64,000 bases of DNA from Aureimonas sp. AU4 (GTDB taxonomy: Bacteria > Pseudomonadota > Alphaproteobacteria > Rhizobiales > Rhizobiaceae). The notes under the pieces are model-generated. The model did no database searches and was not told the origin of the DNA. It worked only from the letters and a program-made list of their open reading frames with translations. The stretch is from NCBI RefSeq assembly GCF_001463765.1, contig NZ_BBWK01000008.1, forward strand, positions 1 through 64,000, in the 5' to 3' direction. Shown here piece after piece: positions 16,855-25,940 of this stretch. A program made the position numbers and the translations under genes. Position 1 is the first letter of the stretch; the number at the start of each line of letters is the position of its first letter.

Positions 16855-17544
16855 TCAGGCGGCGAGATAGCGGTCCGTGCGGTGGTTGATCGCAAGGAAG
16901 AGGTTGAGGACCACGGCCCCGATCACCGAATAAAGGACGGCGATCGGTGGGACGGCGGCGAAGGCCGTCACGAGGACGACGAGGTCCACCGCCATCTGCG
17001 TCAGCCCCGCGCGCCAGCCGAAGCGGTCCTGCAGGTAGACCGCGAGGATGCCGATGCCGCCCGCCGAGGAGCGATGGCGGAAGAGGGCGAGCAGCCCGAA
17101 ACCGATCATCAGGCCGCCGAGGCACGCGCCGACCAGCGGTTGCACGCGGGCGAAGTCGAGGACGTCGCCGCTGAAGGCCGTGGCGAGCGACAGGAGCGCG
17201 ACCGCAAACGCGGTCTTCACCGTGAAGGCCCGGCCCATGCGCCCGATCGCCAGAAGGTAGAAGGGCAGGTTTAGGCAGAAGAAGACGAGGCCGAAGTTCC
17301 AGCCGGTGAGGTAGTGGACCACGAAGGCGAGGCCCGCCATGCCGCCGGTCAGGAAGCCGAGATGCCCGAGAATGGCGATGCCGACCGCCGTCAGGACGAC
17401 GCCGGCCAGAATGCCGAGCGCGTCTTCCCAGGGCGAATGGCGCGTGGCGGTGGCCGCCCAGTTGCCGAAACGGTGCGCACGCCGCGTCGTCGCGAGCTCG
17501 ACGTCCTCGGCGGTGATGGTGCCGGCCTCGTCGCGCGCGCTCAA
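16855..17544 (-). CDS. YitT family membrane protein
   Basis: 229 residues with five to six transmembrane segments (about 35-225) and the Gly-Gly-Met-Ala-Gly-Leu-Ala motif of the YitT/DUF161 family near residue 70. Function unknown; the paralogous Bacillus proteins are integral membrane proteins without an assigned substrate. The start is the TTG at 17544: it overlaps the upstream stop codon as TTGA and has GGAGGG eight bases before it. The frame is open further upstream, but that region encodes the methyltransferase C-terminus. Probably one transcript with the methyltransferase and the helicase. Confidence 0.8.
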   Translation of the reverse strand: MSARDEAGTITAEDVELATTRRAHRFGNWAATATRHSPWEDALGILAGVVLTAVGIAILGHLGFLTGGMAGLAFVVHYLTGWNFGLVFFCLNLPFYLLAIGRMGRAFTVKTAFAVALLSLATAFSGDVLDFARVQPLVGACLGGLMIGFGLLALFRHRSSAGGIGILAVYLQDRFGWRAGLTQMAVDLVVLVTAFAAVPPIAVLYSVIGAVVLNLFLAINHRTDRYLAA

Positions 17545-18467
17545 CGCCCCGCCCTCCGCGCCGTGACGATCGCGCCCGCGACGTCGGCCCCGGCATCCCG
17601 GCGGATCACAGCGCGCTCGATCGCGACGGTCTCGAAGCCGCATGCGACCAGAAGCGACCGGACGTGGTCCGGCCGGTGCGCGTAGCGAAGGCTCGCGCGA
17701 AGCGTGAAGGGCTCAGCCGTTTCCTCGACCTCGAACGAGAAGGCGACCGGCGCGCCGGGACGGGCGGTCTCGGCGATGCGGCGGAAAGCGGGTTCGAGGT
17801 CGCCGAGATAGGTCAGGACGTCGGCCGCCGTGACGAGATCGAAGGGCTCGGCCGCGAAGGGCTCGAGGATGTCGCCCTCGCGCAGCGCGTCGTAGAGGCC
17901 TTTCCGCCGCGCGCGCTCCAGCATGCCCGGCGAAAGGTCGACGCCCTCCAGCCAATCCGTGCGCTCGCGCAGCCGCTCCCCCATCAGGCCCGTCCCGCAG
18001 CCGAGATCCAGCGTGCGGGCAAAGCGCCGGTCGGTGCCGGCGAGCCGATCGATCGCCCCCAGAAGAAGGTCCGGCACCCGGTATCCCAACCGGTTCACCA
18101 GCGCCTCCTCGAAGCGCGGCGCGTACTGGTCGAAGAGGCCGGCGACGAAGAGCGGCGAGGGCGCGGCGGGCACGGGCAGGGCGCCGAGCGAGGCGAGCTT
18201 CAGCTCCGCGCCGTAGGGATCGGCCGGGTCGGCATCGAGTATGCCCTGGAATATGGTCCGCGCCTCGGTGTCGCGCTCGGCCTGGAGCAGGAAGTCCGCG
18301 AGCTGCATGCGTCCGGCGGTCCAGTCCGGAGCGCGCTCCAGCGCCTGACGCATGAGATCGGCGGCCACCTCGAACTCGCCCCCTTGCGCGTAGTCGCGCG
18401 CATGGGCGGCGCGCAGGTCGGCGATCGGGTCGCCCGAACGGTGGGGGTCGTCTGCCAAGGGGGTCAC
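17541..18467 (-). CDS. TPR and class I SAM-dependent methyltransferase protein
   Basis: 308 residues, GTG start. The N-terminal third (about 20-90) is helical with a TPR-like pattern (Ala-Asp-Leu-Met-Arg-Gln-Ala-Leu-Glu-Arg-Ala-Pro). The C-terminal part is a methyltransferase: motif I Leu-Asp-Leu-Gly-Cys-Gly-Thr-Gly-Leu-Met-Gly (about 152-162), followed by Glu-Gly-Val-Asp-Leu-Ser and a motif IV-like Ala-Ala-Asp-Val-Leu-Thr-Tyr-Leu. Substrate unknown. Divergent from the exonuclease gene and translationally coupled to the YitT gene. Confidence 0.8.
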   Translation of the reverse strand: MTPLADDPHRSGDPIADLRAAHARDYAQGGEFEVAADLMRQALERAPDWTAGRMQLADFLLQAERDTEARTIFQGILDADPADPYGAELKLASLGALPVPAAPSPLFVAGLFDQYAPRFEEALVNRLGYRVPDLLLGAIDRLAGTDRRFARTLDLGCGTGLMGERLRERTDWLEGVDLSPGMLERARRKGLYDALREGDILEPFAAEPFDLVTAADVLTYLGDLEPAFRRIAETARPGAPVAFSFEVEETAEPFTLRASLRYAHRPDHVRSLLVACGFETVAIERAVIRRDAGADVAGAIVTARRAGR

Positions 18468-18561
18468 GGTTCCGGTTGGTGCGGCCTCCTATGCGGCGTC
18501 ACGTGCCCTTCGCGCAAGGTGCCGCGATGCCGCCCGCTCGCGCGGCCCTATCTCCCGCACC

Positions 18562-19593
18562 ATGGCCCGCTTCGAAGACCTTCTCCGCCCGACCCCGAAG
18601 GGGCTCTACTGCCCGCCCGGCGACTTCTACATCGACCCGGTCAAGCCCGTGGAGAGGGCCCTCGTGACCCATGGCCACGCGGACCATGCCCGCCCCGGCA
18701 ACGAGGCCGTGCTCGCAACCCCCCGGACGCTGCGCATCATGGCGCTGCGCTACGGCGAGGACTTCTGCCGGACCCGGCAGGAGGCGCCCTGGGGAAAGCC
18801 GATCGAGGTCAACGGCGTCGCGGTTTCCTTCCACCCGGCGGGCCATGTGCTGGGCTCGGCGCAGATCCTCGTGGAATGGAACGGGATGCGCATCGTGGCG
18901 TCGGGCGACTACAAGCGCTCGCACGACCCGACGGCCGAGCCCTTCGAGCCGGTGCCCTGCGACGTCTTCATCACCGAGGCGACCTTCGCGCTTCCTGTCT
19001 TTCGCCATCCCGACCCGCGCACCGAGATCGCCAAGCTGATCCGCTCGACGCGCCAGTTTCCCGAGCGCGCCCATCTCGTCGGGGCCTATGCGCTGGGCAA
19101 GGCGCAGCGCGTCATCCGGATGCTGCGCGAGCAGGGCTACGACGAGCCGATCTACATCCACGGCGCGCTGCGCAAGCTCTGCGACTTCTACGAGGAGGAG
19201 GGCATCGACCTGGGCGAACTCCGCCCCGCTACGATCGCGCGCGGCAAGGATGCGGAAGGCGAGGCGAAGGCCAGCTTCGCGGGCGCCGTCGTGGTCGGCC
19301 CGCCGTCCGCCTTTGCCGACAAGTGGGCGCGGCGCTTTCCCGATCCGGTGGCGTGCTTTGCCAGCGGCTGGATGCGCGTGCGGGGCCGCGCGCGCCAGCG
19401 CGGCGTCGAGCTGCCGATCATCCTTTCGGACCATTGCGACTGGGACGAGCTGATCGAGACCATCGCCGAAATCTCGCCGCAGGAAGTGTGGGTGACGCAC
19501 GGGCGCGAGGAAGCGCTGGTGCGCTGGTGCTCGCTCAAGGGCGTTCGCGCCCGTCCGCTCCACCTCGTCGGCTACGAGGACGAGGGAGACTGA
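18562..19593 (+). CDS. Ligase-associated DNA damage response exonuclease (MBL fold)
   Basis: 343 residues of the metallo-beta-lactamase/beta-CASP type. The metal-binding motif Thr-His-Gly-His-Ala-Asp-His is at residues 36-42; Gly-His-Val-Leu-Gly-Ser-Ala (about 94-100), Ser-Gly-Asp-Tyr-Lys (about 114-118) and Ser-Asp-His-Cys-Asp-Trp-Asp (about 290-296) complete the expected set. The family acts as a 3' exonuclease with PdeM, an Lhr-core helicase and an ATP-dependent ligase. The ligase gene normally follows directly; here an unrelated convergent SGNH hydrolase starts eight bases on. Confidence 0.85.
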   Translation: MARFEDLLRPTPKGLYCPPGDFYIDPVKPVERALVTHGHADHARPGNEAVLATPRTLRIMALRYGEDFCRTRQEAPWGKPIEVNGVAVSFHPAGHVLGSAQILVEWNGMRIVASGDYKRSHDPTAEPFEPVPCDVFITEATFALPVFRHPDPRTEIAKLIRSTRQFPERAHLVGAYALGKAQRVIRMLREQGYDEPIYIHGALRKLCDFYEEEGIDLGELRPATIARGKDAEGEAKASFAGAVVVGPPSAFADKWARRFPDPVACFASGWMRVRGRARQRGVELPIILSDHCDWDELIETIAEISPQEVWVTHGREEALVRWCSLKGVRARPLHLVGYEDEGD

Positions 19594-19600
19594 TCGCCGC

Positions 19601-20323
19601 TCAGGCCCCGGCGAGCCGCTCCGGCAGTATGAAGCCGGCGAGGTGCCCGGCCGTGTAGGCCGCCCCTTCCGCCGAGGCATGGAATCCGTCTCGCGAGAAG
19701 CCGGCAGGCTCGACGCGGGGCAAGGTGGTGGCCGGCACGATGCCGCGCTCGATGCAAAGGCGCCGTCCGAGCCGCTCCAGAAGCGCAGCGCGCAGCGCCA
19801 GCACGCGGGCGAGGCCTCTCGGGAGAGCGGGCACCCGCCGCATGTCGACCGGCGGCGACCAGACGATGCGCGCCTCCGGCCAGCGGGCGCGAAGGGCGTA
19901 GAGGAGCGTGCCGAAGGAGCGCTTGAAGCGGCGGGCGGAATGCCAGTTCTTCACGTCGTTCGTGCCGATCGACAGGAGGATGTGCGTGAAGGGCTCGCGG
20001 TCGAGGTTCGGCACCACGAAGTCGCGCACCTCGGCCGAGGTGGCCGAGTTCGCGCCGCGCGACGACCAGGACACGGCCCGGCCCGACAGGACCGAGAGCC
20101 GCTCGGCGAGGCGGGCTGCGAGGCTCTCCTCCATGGTGGCGACGCCGACACCGGCCGCCGACGAATCGCCGAGGACGAGCAACCGGATCTCCGGCTCGCC
20201 CGATCCCAGATGCCCCTGGCAGGGGCCGGGCGGCGGTGGCATGCGCTCGATGCGGCGGCGAAGGCCAAGGCCCTGCCAGACATAGACCGGGTAGAGCAGC
20301 CAGGACTGCACCGCCATTCTCAC
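19601..20323 (-). CDS. SGNH/GDSL-type hydrolase
   Basis: About 240 residues. Block I Leu-Gly-Asp-Ser-Ser-Ala-Ala-Gly carries the nucleophilic Ser, block III Gly-Thr-Asn-Asp follows, and block V Asp-Gly-Phe-His supplies the catalytic Asp and His. Esterase or lipase activity is expected, substrate unknown. An N-terminal hydrophobic stretch may be an anchor. An ATG at 20332 directly abuts GAAGGAGG and so has no spacing; the GTG at 20323 lies nine bases after it and is preferred. Convergent with the exonuclease gene. Confidence 0.75.
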   Translation of the reverse strand: MRMAVQSWLLYPVYVWQGLGLRRRIERMPPPPGPCQGHLGSGEPEIRLLVLGDSSAAGVGVATMEESLAARLAERLSVLSGRAVSWSSRGANSATSAEVRDFVVPNLDREPFTHILLSIGTNDVKNWHSARRFKRSFGTLLYALRARWPEARIVWSPPVDMRRVPALPRGLARVLALRAALLERLGRRLCIERGIVPATTLPRVEPAGFSRDGFHASAEGAAYTAGHLAGFILPERLAGA

Positions 20324-20403
20324 GCCCGTCATCCTCCTTCAGCGCGCCGGATCGGCGTCTCGAACCGCCAGCTTTATAGGGCGGGCGGGCTCGCAGCAGA
20401 AGG

Positions 20404-20423
20404 GCGGCGCGTCGGCGCGCCGC
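20404..20423 (-). terminator. Hairpin after the autotransporter gene
   Basis: GCGGCGCG (20404-20411) pairs perfectly with CGCGCCGC (20416-20423) around a 4-base loop, just after the autotransporter stop codon. Few T residues follow. Confidence 0.4.
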
Positions 20424-20435
20424 TCGGGCGGGATG

Positions 20436-22325
20436 TCAGAAGCGCAGCTTCAGCCCGACCTCGCCGACATGGCTGATGTCGATGTCGGAACTGGTGCCGA
20501 CGGAGTAGCGGCCCGTCAGCGACAGGCGGTCGGTCAGTCCGGCATCGACGCCGACGCCCGCCACGAAACCGCGCGCGGCGAGATCATCGAGCCGGGCCGA
20601 ACGGGCGCGGCTGATGCCGCCCGCGATGCGCGCCGAGACGCGCGCGTCGTCCTCGGTGAGGATGTCCTCGTAGCCGATGCGGCCGGTGAGGGCGAGCGGG
20701 CGGCCGCCCAGCTCGGTCGCATAGGCGAGGTGCAGGTTGGCCGAGCCGAGGAGCGCGTTGCGCTGCGTGTCGCCGTAGACGATCTGCGCCGCGGCTCCCG
20801 TCTCGCCGTAGCCGTCGGCGTCGGCATAAAGGTAGTCGAGCCCGAGCGCGGGCGTGACGGTGAGCGCCCCGGCGCGCAAGCCGTAGCCGGCCTCGAGGCC
20901 GACATTGGCCGAGACGCCGTTGGAATCGGTGCCGCGGTTGACCACGGTGTCGATCAGCGTTTGCCGGTCGAGGTCCTCGTAGTCCTGGTGCGCGACACCG
21001 CCGGACAGCGTGACGTAGGCCGAGCCGAACAGGGCCGTGGCGTAGAGGTCGGCCGCGAACGAGCGCGTGTCGTAGGACAGGCGCGCCTCGTCCACCTCGC
21101 CGGTCGAGGCCGACAGCGCGCCACCGAGAAGCAGGCTGTCGCTGAAGCGGTGGTCGAGGCCGATCCGCACGGTGCCGTTGTCGAAGCGGTAGTCGTTGGC
21201 TCCGTCGCGCTCGAAGCGGCTGCCGCCGAGCGAGACGTAGACATCAGAGAAGGGCACCGCGATCGCGGCATCGGACCCCGTGACGGGCGCGGGAACCTGG
21301 AGCGCGGCGAGGCGGGCGCGATCGCGCAGGGCGTCGTTCGCGCTCATGCGCTCCAGCAGCGCGGTCTCCGTCAGCGAGCCGACCGCCGAGGCCGACGTGC
21401 CGACCGACAGGTAGTCCTCGACGGTCTGCGCGAAGAGGCGGTGAACGGCGGTCGTCGGGTGAATGCCGTCCCAGTATTCGAAGGTGTTCTGGACGCTGGT
21501 CGGCGCGGCGGCGCAGGCGGGCGTCGAGAGGCAGGCGTCGCGGGCGTTCAGGAGGCCGAAGCGAGCGGGGTCGCTGAGGATCAGCGCGCCGACGCGCTGG
21601 ATGTCCACCAGAACGACGTCGGTGTTGGGCAGCGTCGCCGCGACCTGGCGGACGCCGGTCTCGAGCGCGGTGTTGAAGGCGTTGGTGGCGAGCGTCGCGG
21701 CGACCGAGCCCTGCAGCGACGTCGAGAAGGCAGGCGTCGCGCCGATGTCGGGCAGGTTCAGGACCGCGACGGTCGGCGCGCCGAGGCTGCCGAGCCGGGC
21801 GAGCGAGGCCGCGACGTCTCCGGCCGAGGCCACCGCTTCCGCACCGACCAGGGCGGCCGTCGCGCCGGGCGTGTTGATCTCCTGGATGATGTTGTTGGCG
21901 CCGCCGTAGAGCGTCACGACGTCGTTCGCGCCGAAGCGCCCGTCCTGCAGGACGAAGGCGTCGATCTGCGCCCCGATGCCAGGCGGGCGCAGGCCATCCA
22001 GACGATCGGTACGGGCGTTGCCGAAGGCGTAGTTCTGCGAGAGTTCAGGGTTGATGCGGATGCCGCCGAGCGTTGCGGCGCCGGCCTGCTGCATCGGGCC
22101 GCCGTTCAGGTATTCGGTGAAGACCGGCCCGTTGGAGAAGCGACCCGCGAAATAGGGCGGCGAGGCCGGGCGGCCGCTGATGAGGAAGAGGTTGCCGTTG
22201 TCCGATAGCGAGTCGCCGAAGCTGATCACGGGGCCGGCGACCTGCGCGAGCGCCGGCATCGCGGTGGCGCTGGTCAGCAGCGCGGCGGTGGCGGCCAGGA
22301 CGGCGCGGCTCTTCAGGCGGGTCAT
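20436..22325 (-). CDS. GDSL esterase autotransporter (type V secretion)
   Basis: 629 residues. Signal peptide at 1-28 (cleavage after Ala-Leu-Ala); an SGNH/GDSL passenger domain with Phe-Gly-Asp-Ser-Leu-Ser-Asp-Asn-Gly-Asn (about 36-45), Gly-Gly-Ala-Asn-Asn in the block III position and Asp-Gly-Ile-His-Pro near residue 288 as catalytic Asp/His; then a C-terminal autotransporter beta-barrel (about 360-629) ending in Leu-Lys-Leu-Arg-Phe, as expected for outer-membrane insertion. Resembles EstA-type surface esterases. ATG 22325 has a GGGGAGA ribosome-binding site; longer frames upstream overlap the region after pgk and are not convincing. Confidence 0.88.
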   Translation of the reverse strand: MTRLKSRAVLAATAALLTSATAMPALAQVAGPVISFGDSLSDNGNLFLISGRPASPPYFAGRFSNGPVFTEYLNGGPMQQAGAATLGGIRINPELSQNYAFGNARTDRLDGLRPPGIGAQIDAFVLQDGRFGANDVVTLYGGANNIIQEINTPGATAALVGAEAVASAGDVAASLARLGSLGAPTVAVLNLPDIGATPAFSTSLQGSVAATLATNAFNTALETGVRQVAATLPNTDVVLVDIQRVGALILSDPARFGLLNARDACLSTPACAAAPTSVQNTFEYWDGIHPTTAVHRLFAQTVEDYLSVGTSASAVGSLTETALLERMSANDALRDRARLAALQVPAPVTGSDAAIAVPFSDVYVSLGGSRFERDGANDYRFDNGTVRIGLDHRFSDSLLLGGALSASTGEVDEARLSYDTRSFAADLYATALFGSAYVTLSGGVAHQDYEDLDRQTLIDTVVNRGTDSNGVSANVGLEAGYGLRAGALTVTPALGLDYLYADADGYGETGAAAQIVYGDTQRNALLGSANLHLAYATELGGRPLALTGRIGYEDILTEDDARVSARIAGGISRARSARLDDLAARGFVAGVGVDAGLTDRLSLTGRYSVGTSSDIDISHVGEVGLKLRF

Positions 22326-22439
22326 GCGAAGCGTCTCCCCATCGCCGGCCTGTTCCCAACCGGTCGGATGCGACCATGCGCGAGAGCGGGACGGGGCGAC
22401 AGGGCGGATGCGGTGCGGAGCGGGGATCGCCGCGCGATT

Positions 22440-22466
22440 GCGGCAGCTCTGTGGCCGAGCTGCCGC
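22440..22466 (-). terminator. Terminator hairpin after pgk
   Basis: GCGGCAGCTC (22440-22449) pairs perfectly with GAGCTGCCGC (22457-22466) around a 7-base loop, 14 bases past the pgk stop codon. No T-run on the minus strand. Confidence 0.55.
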
Positions 22467-22480
22467 AGGGTGAGGTCGGC

Positions 22481-23674
22481 TCAGGCGCGCAGCGCGTCGA
22501 CGCCGGGAAGCGGCTTTCCTTCCATCCACTCCAGGAAGGCGCCGCCCGCCGTGGACACGTAGGTCAGATCGTCCGCGACCCCGGCCGCGTTGAGCGCCGC
22601 CACCGTGTCGCCGCCGCCCGCCACCGAGACGAGCTGGCCGTCGCGCGTGCGCGCGGCCGCATGGCGGGCCGCCGCCATGGTCGCCGCGTCGAAGGGCGGA
22701 ATCTCGAAGGCGCCGAGCGGACCGTTCCAGATCAGCGTCTTCGACTTGTCGATCCATTCCTTGACCTGCCCGACGCTGGCCGGGCCGACGTCGAGGATCA
22801 TGGCGTCCGCCGGAACCGCGTCGACCGAGACGGTCTGCGTCTCGGCATGCGCCTTGAACTCGCGCGCGACCACCGCGTCCACCGGCAGGAGCACGATGCA
22901 GTCCGCCTTCTCGGCGGCCGCCATGATGGTGCGGGCCGTATCGGCGAGGTCGTGCTCGCAGAGCGACTTGCCGACGTTCTTGCCGAGGGCGGCGAGGAAG
23001 GTGTTCGCCATTCCGCCGCCGATCACGAGGCAGTCGACCTTGGCGACAAGGTTCTGAAGAAGGTCGATCTTGGTCGAGACCTTCGCGCCGCCGACGATCG
23101 CGATCACGGGCTTTTCCGGCTTGCCGAGACCCTTCTCCAGCGCCTCCAGCTCGGCCTGCATGGTGCGGCCGGCATAGGAGGGCAGGTGATGGGCGAGCCC
23201 TTCCGTCGAGGCATGGGCGCGGTGCGCGGCGGAGAACGCGTCGTTGACGTAGACGTCGCCGAGCGAGGCGAGCTGCGAGACGAAGGTCTCGTCGTTCTGC
23301 TCCTCGCCGGCGTGGAAGCGCGTGTTCTCGAGAAGGAGGACGTCGCCGTCCTTCATGTTGGCGACGATGCCCTCGGCGACCGGCCCGACGCAGTCCTCGG
23401 CAAAGCCCACGGGCTTGCCGAGCTTCTCGGCCAGCGCCTCGCCGATCGGGCGCAGCGACTGGGCGGGGTCGGGCTTGCCCTTCGGCCGGCCGAAATGGGC
23501 CAGCAGGACGACGCGGCCGCCCCGGTCGGCGATCTCGCGGATGGTCGGCAGGACGCGGTCGATGCGTGTGGCATCCGACACGCGGCCGTCCTTGACCGGC
23601 ACGTTGAGGTCCACGCGCACGAGGACGCGCTTGCCGGAGAGGTCGGCGTCGTCGAGGCTCTTGAACGGATTCAT
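22481..23674 (-). CDS. pgk: Phosphoglycerate kinase
   Basis: 397 residues; transfers the acyl phosphate of 1,3-bisphosphoglycerate to ADP in glycolysis. Full-length two-domain protein: Arg-Val-Asp-Leu-Asn-Val-Pro near residue 22 in the substrate-binding part, Gly-Gly-Ala-Lys-Val-Ser near 197-202, and the nucleotide loop Gly-Gly-Gly-Asp-Thr near 361. Lies 97 bases downstream of gap on the same strand, so gap-pgk co-transcription is likely, as in related bacteria. Confidence 0.97.
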   Translation of the reverse strand: MNPFKSLDDADLSGKRVLVRVDLNVPVKDGRVSDATRIDRVLPTIREIADRGGRVVLLAHFGRPKGKPDPAQSLRPIGEALAEKLGKPVGFAEDCVGPVAEGIVANMKDGDVLLLENTRFHAGEEQNDETFVSQLASLGDVYVNDAFSAAHRAHASTEGLAHHLPSYAGRTMQAELEALEKGLGKPEKPVIAIVGGAKVSTKIDLLQNLVAKVDCLVIGGGMANTFLAALGKNVGKSLCEHDLADTARTIMAAAEKADCIVLLPVDAVVAREFKAHAETQTVSVDAVPADAMILDVGPASVGQVKEWIDKSKTLIWNGPLGAFEIPPFDAATMAAARHAAARTRDGQLVSVAGGGDTVAALNAAGVADDLTYVSTAGGAFLEWMEGKPLPGVDALRA

Positions 23675-23771
23675 GGGACGGGCTCCGAGGGGAGGGCCGC
23701 CCCGATGGCGGCCGGGGAAACGAGGCGAGCGCGGGCGGGGCGCCGATGGCGTGCCGCCCGCGCTCCGGTCG

Positions 23772-24785
23772 TTACTTGGCGTTGTGCATCGCGATGGCGG
23801 TGTCCGACATGCGGTTCGAGAAGCCCCACTCGTTGTCGTACCACGAGAGGATGCGCACGAAGTTGCCGCCGAGCACCTTGGTCTGGTCCATGGCGAAGAC
23901 CGAGGAGTGCGGGTCGTGGTTGAAGTCGTGCGACACGTTCGGATCGAGCGTGTAGCCGAGGATGCCCTTGAGCGGGCCGTCGGCCGCCGCCTTGATGGCG
24001 TTCTGGATCTCTTCCACGGTGGTGTCGCGCTTGGCGGTGAACTTGAAGTCCACGACCGAGACGTTGGGGGTCGGCACGCGGATCGAGGAGCCGTCGAGCT
24101 TGCCCTTCAGCTGCGGCAGGACGATGCCGATCGCCTTGGCCGCGCCGGTCGAGGTCGGGATCATCGACAGGGCCGCCGCGCGGGCGCGGTAGAGGTCCTT
24201 GTGCATCGTGTCGAGCGTCGGCTGGTCGCCGGTGTAGGAGTGGATCGTCGTCATGAAGCCGGTCTCGATGCCGACCGTCTCGTCGAGAATCTTGGCGACC
24301 GGCGCGAGGCAGTTGGTCGTGCACGAGGCGTTGGAGACGATCGTGTCGCTCGCCGTCAGCGTGTCGTGGTTGACGCCGAAGACGATCGTCTTCTCGTTCT
24401 CGGCCTTCGTGAGGGGGCCGGAGATCAGGACCTTCCTGGCGCCGGCCTCGAGATGGGCCGAGGCCTTGGCGGGATCGGTGAAGATGCCCGTGCACTCGAA
24501 GGCGATGTCGATGCCCATCTCGCCCCAGGGCAGGTTCTTGGGGTCGCGCTCGGCGGTCACGCGCATCGGGCCGCGGCCGACGTCGATCGTGTCGCCCTTG
24601 ACCGTCACCGTGCCGGGGAAGCGGCCATGGACCGAATCGTAGCGGATCAGGTGGGCGTTGGTCTCGACCGGGCCGAGATCGTTGATCGCCACCACCTCGA
24701 TATCGGTGCGGCCCGACTCGACGATGGCGCGAAGCACGTTGCGGCCGATCCGGCCAAATCCGTTGATCGCGACGCGAACTGCCAT
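23772..24785 (-). CDS. gap: Type I glyceraldehyde-3-phosphate dehydrogenase
   Basis: 337 residues; oxidises glyceraldehyde-3-phosphate with NAD and phosphate. The N-terminal dinucleotide motif Asn-Gly-Phe-Gly-Arg-Ile-Gly-Arg starts at residue 8, the catalytic Cys155 lies in Ser-Asn-Ala-Ser-Cys-Thr-Thr-Asn-Cys, and the active-site His follows in the Thr-Ile-His-Ser-Tyr segment. ATG 24785 follows an AGGAGAG ribosome-binding site. A much longer upstream open frame crosses the divergent DUF4164-zapA region and is not real. Usually clustered with tkt and pgk; tkt is not seen here. Confidence 0.97.
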   Translation of the reverse strand: MAVRVAINGFGRIGRNVLRAIVESGRTDIEVVAINDLGPVETNAHLIRYDSVHGRFPGTVTVKGDTIDVGRGPMRVTAERDPKNLPWGEMGIDIAFECTGIFTDPAKASAHLEAGARKVLISGPLTKAENEKTIVFGVNHDTLTASDTIVSNASCTTNCLAPVAKILDETVGIETGFMTTIHSYTGDQPTLDTMHKDLYRARAAALSMIPTSTGAAKAIGIVLPQLKGKLDGSSIRVPTPNVSVVDFKFTAKRDTTVEEIQNAIKAAADGPLKGILGYTLDPNVSHDFNHDPHSSVFAMDQTKVLGGNFVRILSWYDNEWGFSNRMSDTAIAMHNAK

Positions 24786-25108
24786 GGGAACTCTCCTAGC
24801 GATCCGGTCGGGACGACCGGCACGGGTGGGGTTTAACGCGCGGCGTGCGCGCGCAAAGGGGCGGGAGCGGGGATCGGAACGTCGGGTCGCGGCACGCAAA
24901 CACCCCTCGAAGGGCCGGCTGGCGCGTCGTCTGGGAGCGGCGCGCCGCGCGGCGGCCTTCGCATGGCCCCAGAGGCGGAGCCTTGTCAACGCCGGCTCGC
25001 AAGCCGCCTTTTCCTCGCTGGCCAGTCGCGTTAAAGCGATGGATGAGGATCGCGACCCAAACCGGGGCGGGCGCGATGCCGCAAGCGACGCCCGCAAGAG
25101 GGGACGGC
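24786..25108. other. 323-bp divergent intergenic region between gap and the DUF4164 gene
   Basis: Holds the gap ribosome-binding site, the gap leader palindrome and, near the DUF4164 side, a run CGTTAAAG at about 25028. Otherwise GC-rich with no recognised gene or RNA. Promoters for both divergent transcripts must lie here, but no clear -35/-10 pair is visible. Confidence 0.45.
24804..24820 (-). promoter_or_regulatory. Perfect inverted repeat in the gap leader
   Basis: CCGGTCG and CGACCGG form a 7-bp palindrome with a 3-base loop, 19-35 bases upstream of the gap ATG and just before the AGGAGAG site. Could be an operator or an mRNA hairpin. Confidence 0.3.
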
Positions 25109-25384
25109 ATGACGCGCGACCGCCTGGACGAGGCCACTTTGCGCCTGCAGCGCTCGATCGAGCGCCTGGAGCGGGCGGCCGAAGCGCGCGTCGTGCGCCA
25201 GGAAGTGGCCGACGGCGCCGAGGAGGAGGTCCAGCGCATGACCGCCGACCGTTCGCGCCTTGCCTCGGAGCTCGACACCGCGCTGACCCGCGCCGAGCGT
25301 CTGGAAACGGCCAACCGCGAGGTCTCGCGCCGGCTCGTGACGGCGATGGAGGCGATTCGCGACGTCCTCTCCCGTCGCGCCTGA
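25109..25384 (+). CDS. DUF4164 coiled-coil protein
   Basis: 91 residues, almost entirely charged alpha-helix with heptad spacing of Leu/Ala (residues about 5-75), ending in Asp-Val-Leu-Ser-Arg-Arg-Ala. Matches the small DUF4164 family found before zapA in rhizobial genomes. ATG 25109 follows AGAGGGG. Lies 25 bases before zapA, so the two are probably co-transcribed; a role in division next to ZapA is inferred from position only. Confidence 0.7.
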   Translation: MTRDRLDEATLRLQRSIERLERAAEARVVRQEVADGAEEEVQRMTADRSRLASELDTALTRAERLETANREVSRRLVTAMEAIRDVLSRRA

Positions 25385-25409
25385 TCCCCTCCGCCAGAAG
25401 GCCCGACCC

Positions 25410-25775
25410 ATGCCCCAGATCGTCGTCACCATCGATGCCAAGACCTACCGCATGGCCTGCGCCGAGGGCGAGGAGGAGCATCTCGTCCAGCTCGCCGCGC
25501 AGATGGACGCGCGCATCAACGAACTGCGCGGGTCGTTCGGCGAGATCGGCGACCAGCGCCTCGCCATCATGGCCGGCATCATGGCGAGCGACGAGCTGTC
25601 CGACGCGCGAGGCCGCATCGCCGACCTCGAGGCCGAACTCGCGGAGGCGCGCGAGCGCGAGCGCGACCTGTCGCGCGGCGGCGAGGCCGGCGACCGGCGT
25701 CTCGCCGAGCATCTGAACGGCGTCTCCGACGTCCTCGACGAGATCAGCGCGAAGCTCGAGGACTACCGCCGCTAG
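25410..25775 (+). CDS. zapA: Cell division protein ZapA
   Basis: 121 residues. An N-terminal beta/alpha head (about 1-50, Val-Thr-Ile-Asp-Ala-Lys-Thr-Tyr followed by Gln-Met-Asp-Ala-Arg-Ile-Asn-Glu-Leu) and a long C-terminal coiled coil (about 70-118) fit ZapA, which cross-links FtsZ filaments at midcell. Follows the DUF4164 gene; 6S RNA and 5-FCL, which usually come next, are separated from it by an SDR gene. Confidence 0.88.
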   Translation: MPQIVVTIDAKTYRMACAEGEEEHLVQLAAQMDARINELRGSFGEIGDQRLAIMAGIMASDELSDARGRIADLEAELAEARERERDLSRGGEAGDRRLAEHLNGVSDVLDEISAKLEDYRR

Positions 25776-25940
25776 CGGAAGGCGCAAGGGGCAGGGCGGG
25801 GAGCCGTGCCAGAGCCTGCGCGAGGAACCGACGCTTCGGCGGCCAGCGAACTCGACGGTTGACCGCAAGGGCCGGTGCGCCAACTGCGGCGCATTCGTTT
25901 CAGCCGCCCGTCGTCCGGTTCGCATTTCCCGAGGTTTCCC

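Noticed and set aside
16793-17596. Minus-strand frame containing the ATG at 16856 that overlaps the YitT stop
   Set aside because: The ATG is out of frame with the helicase and encodes an Arg/Pro-rich shadow peptide.
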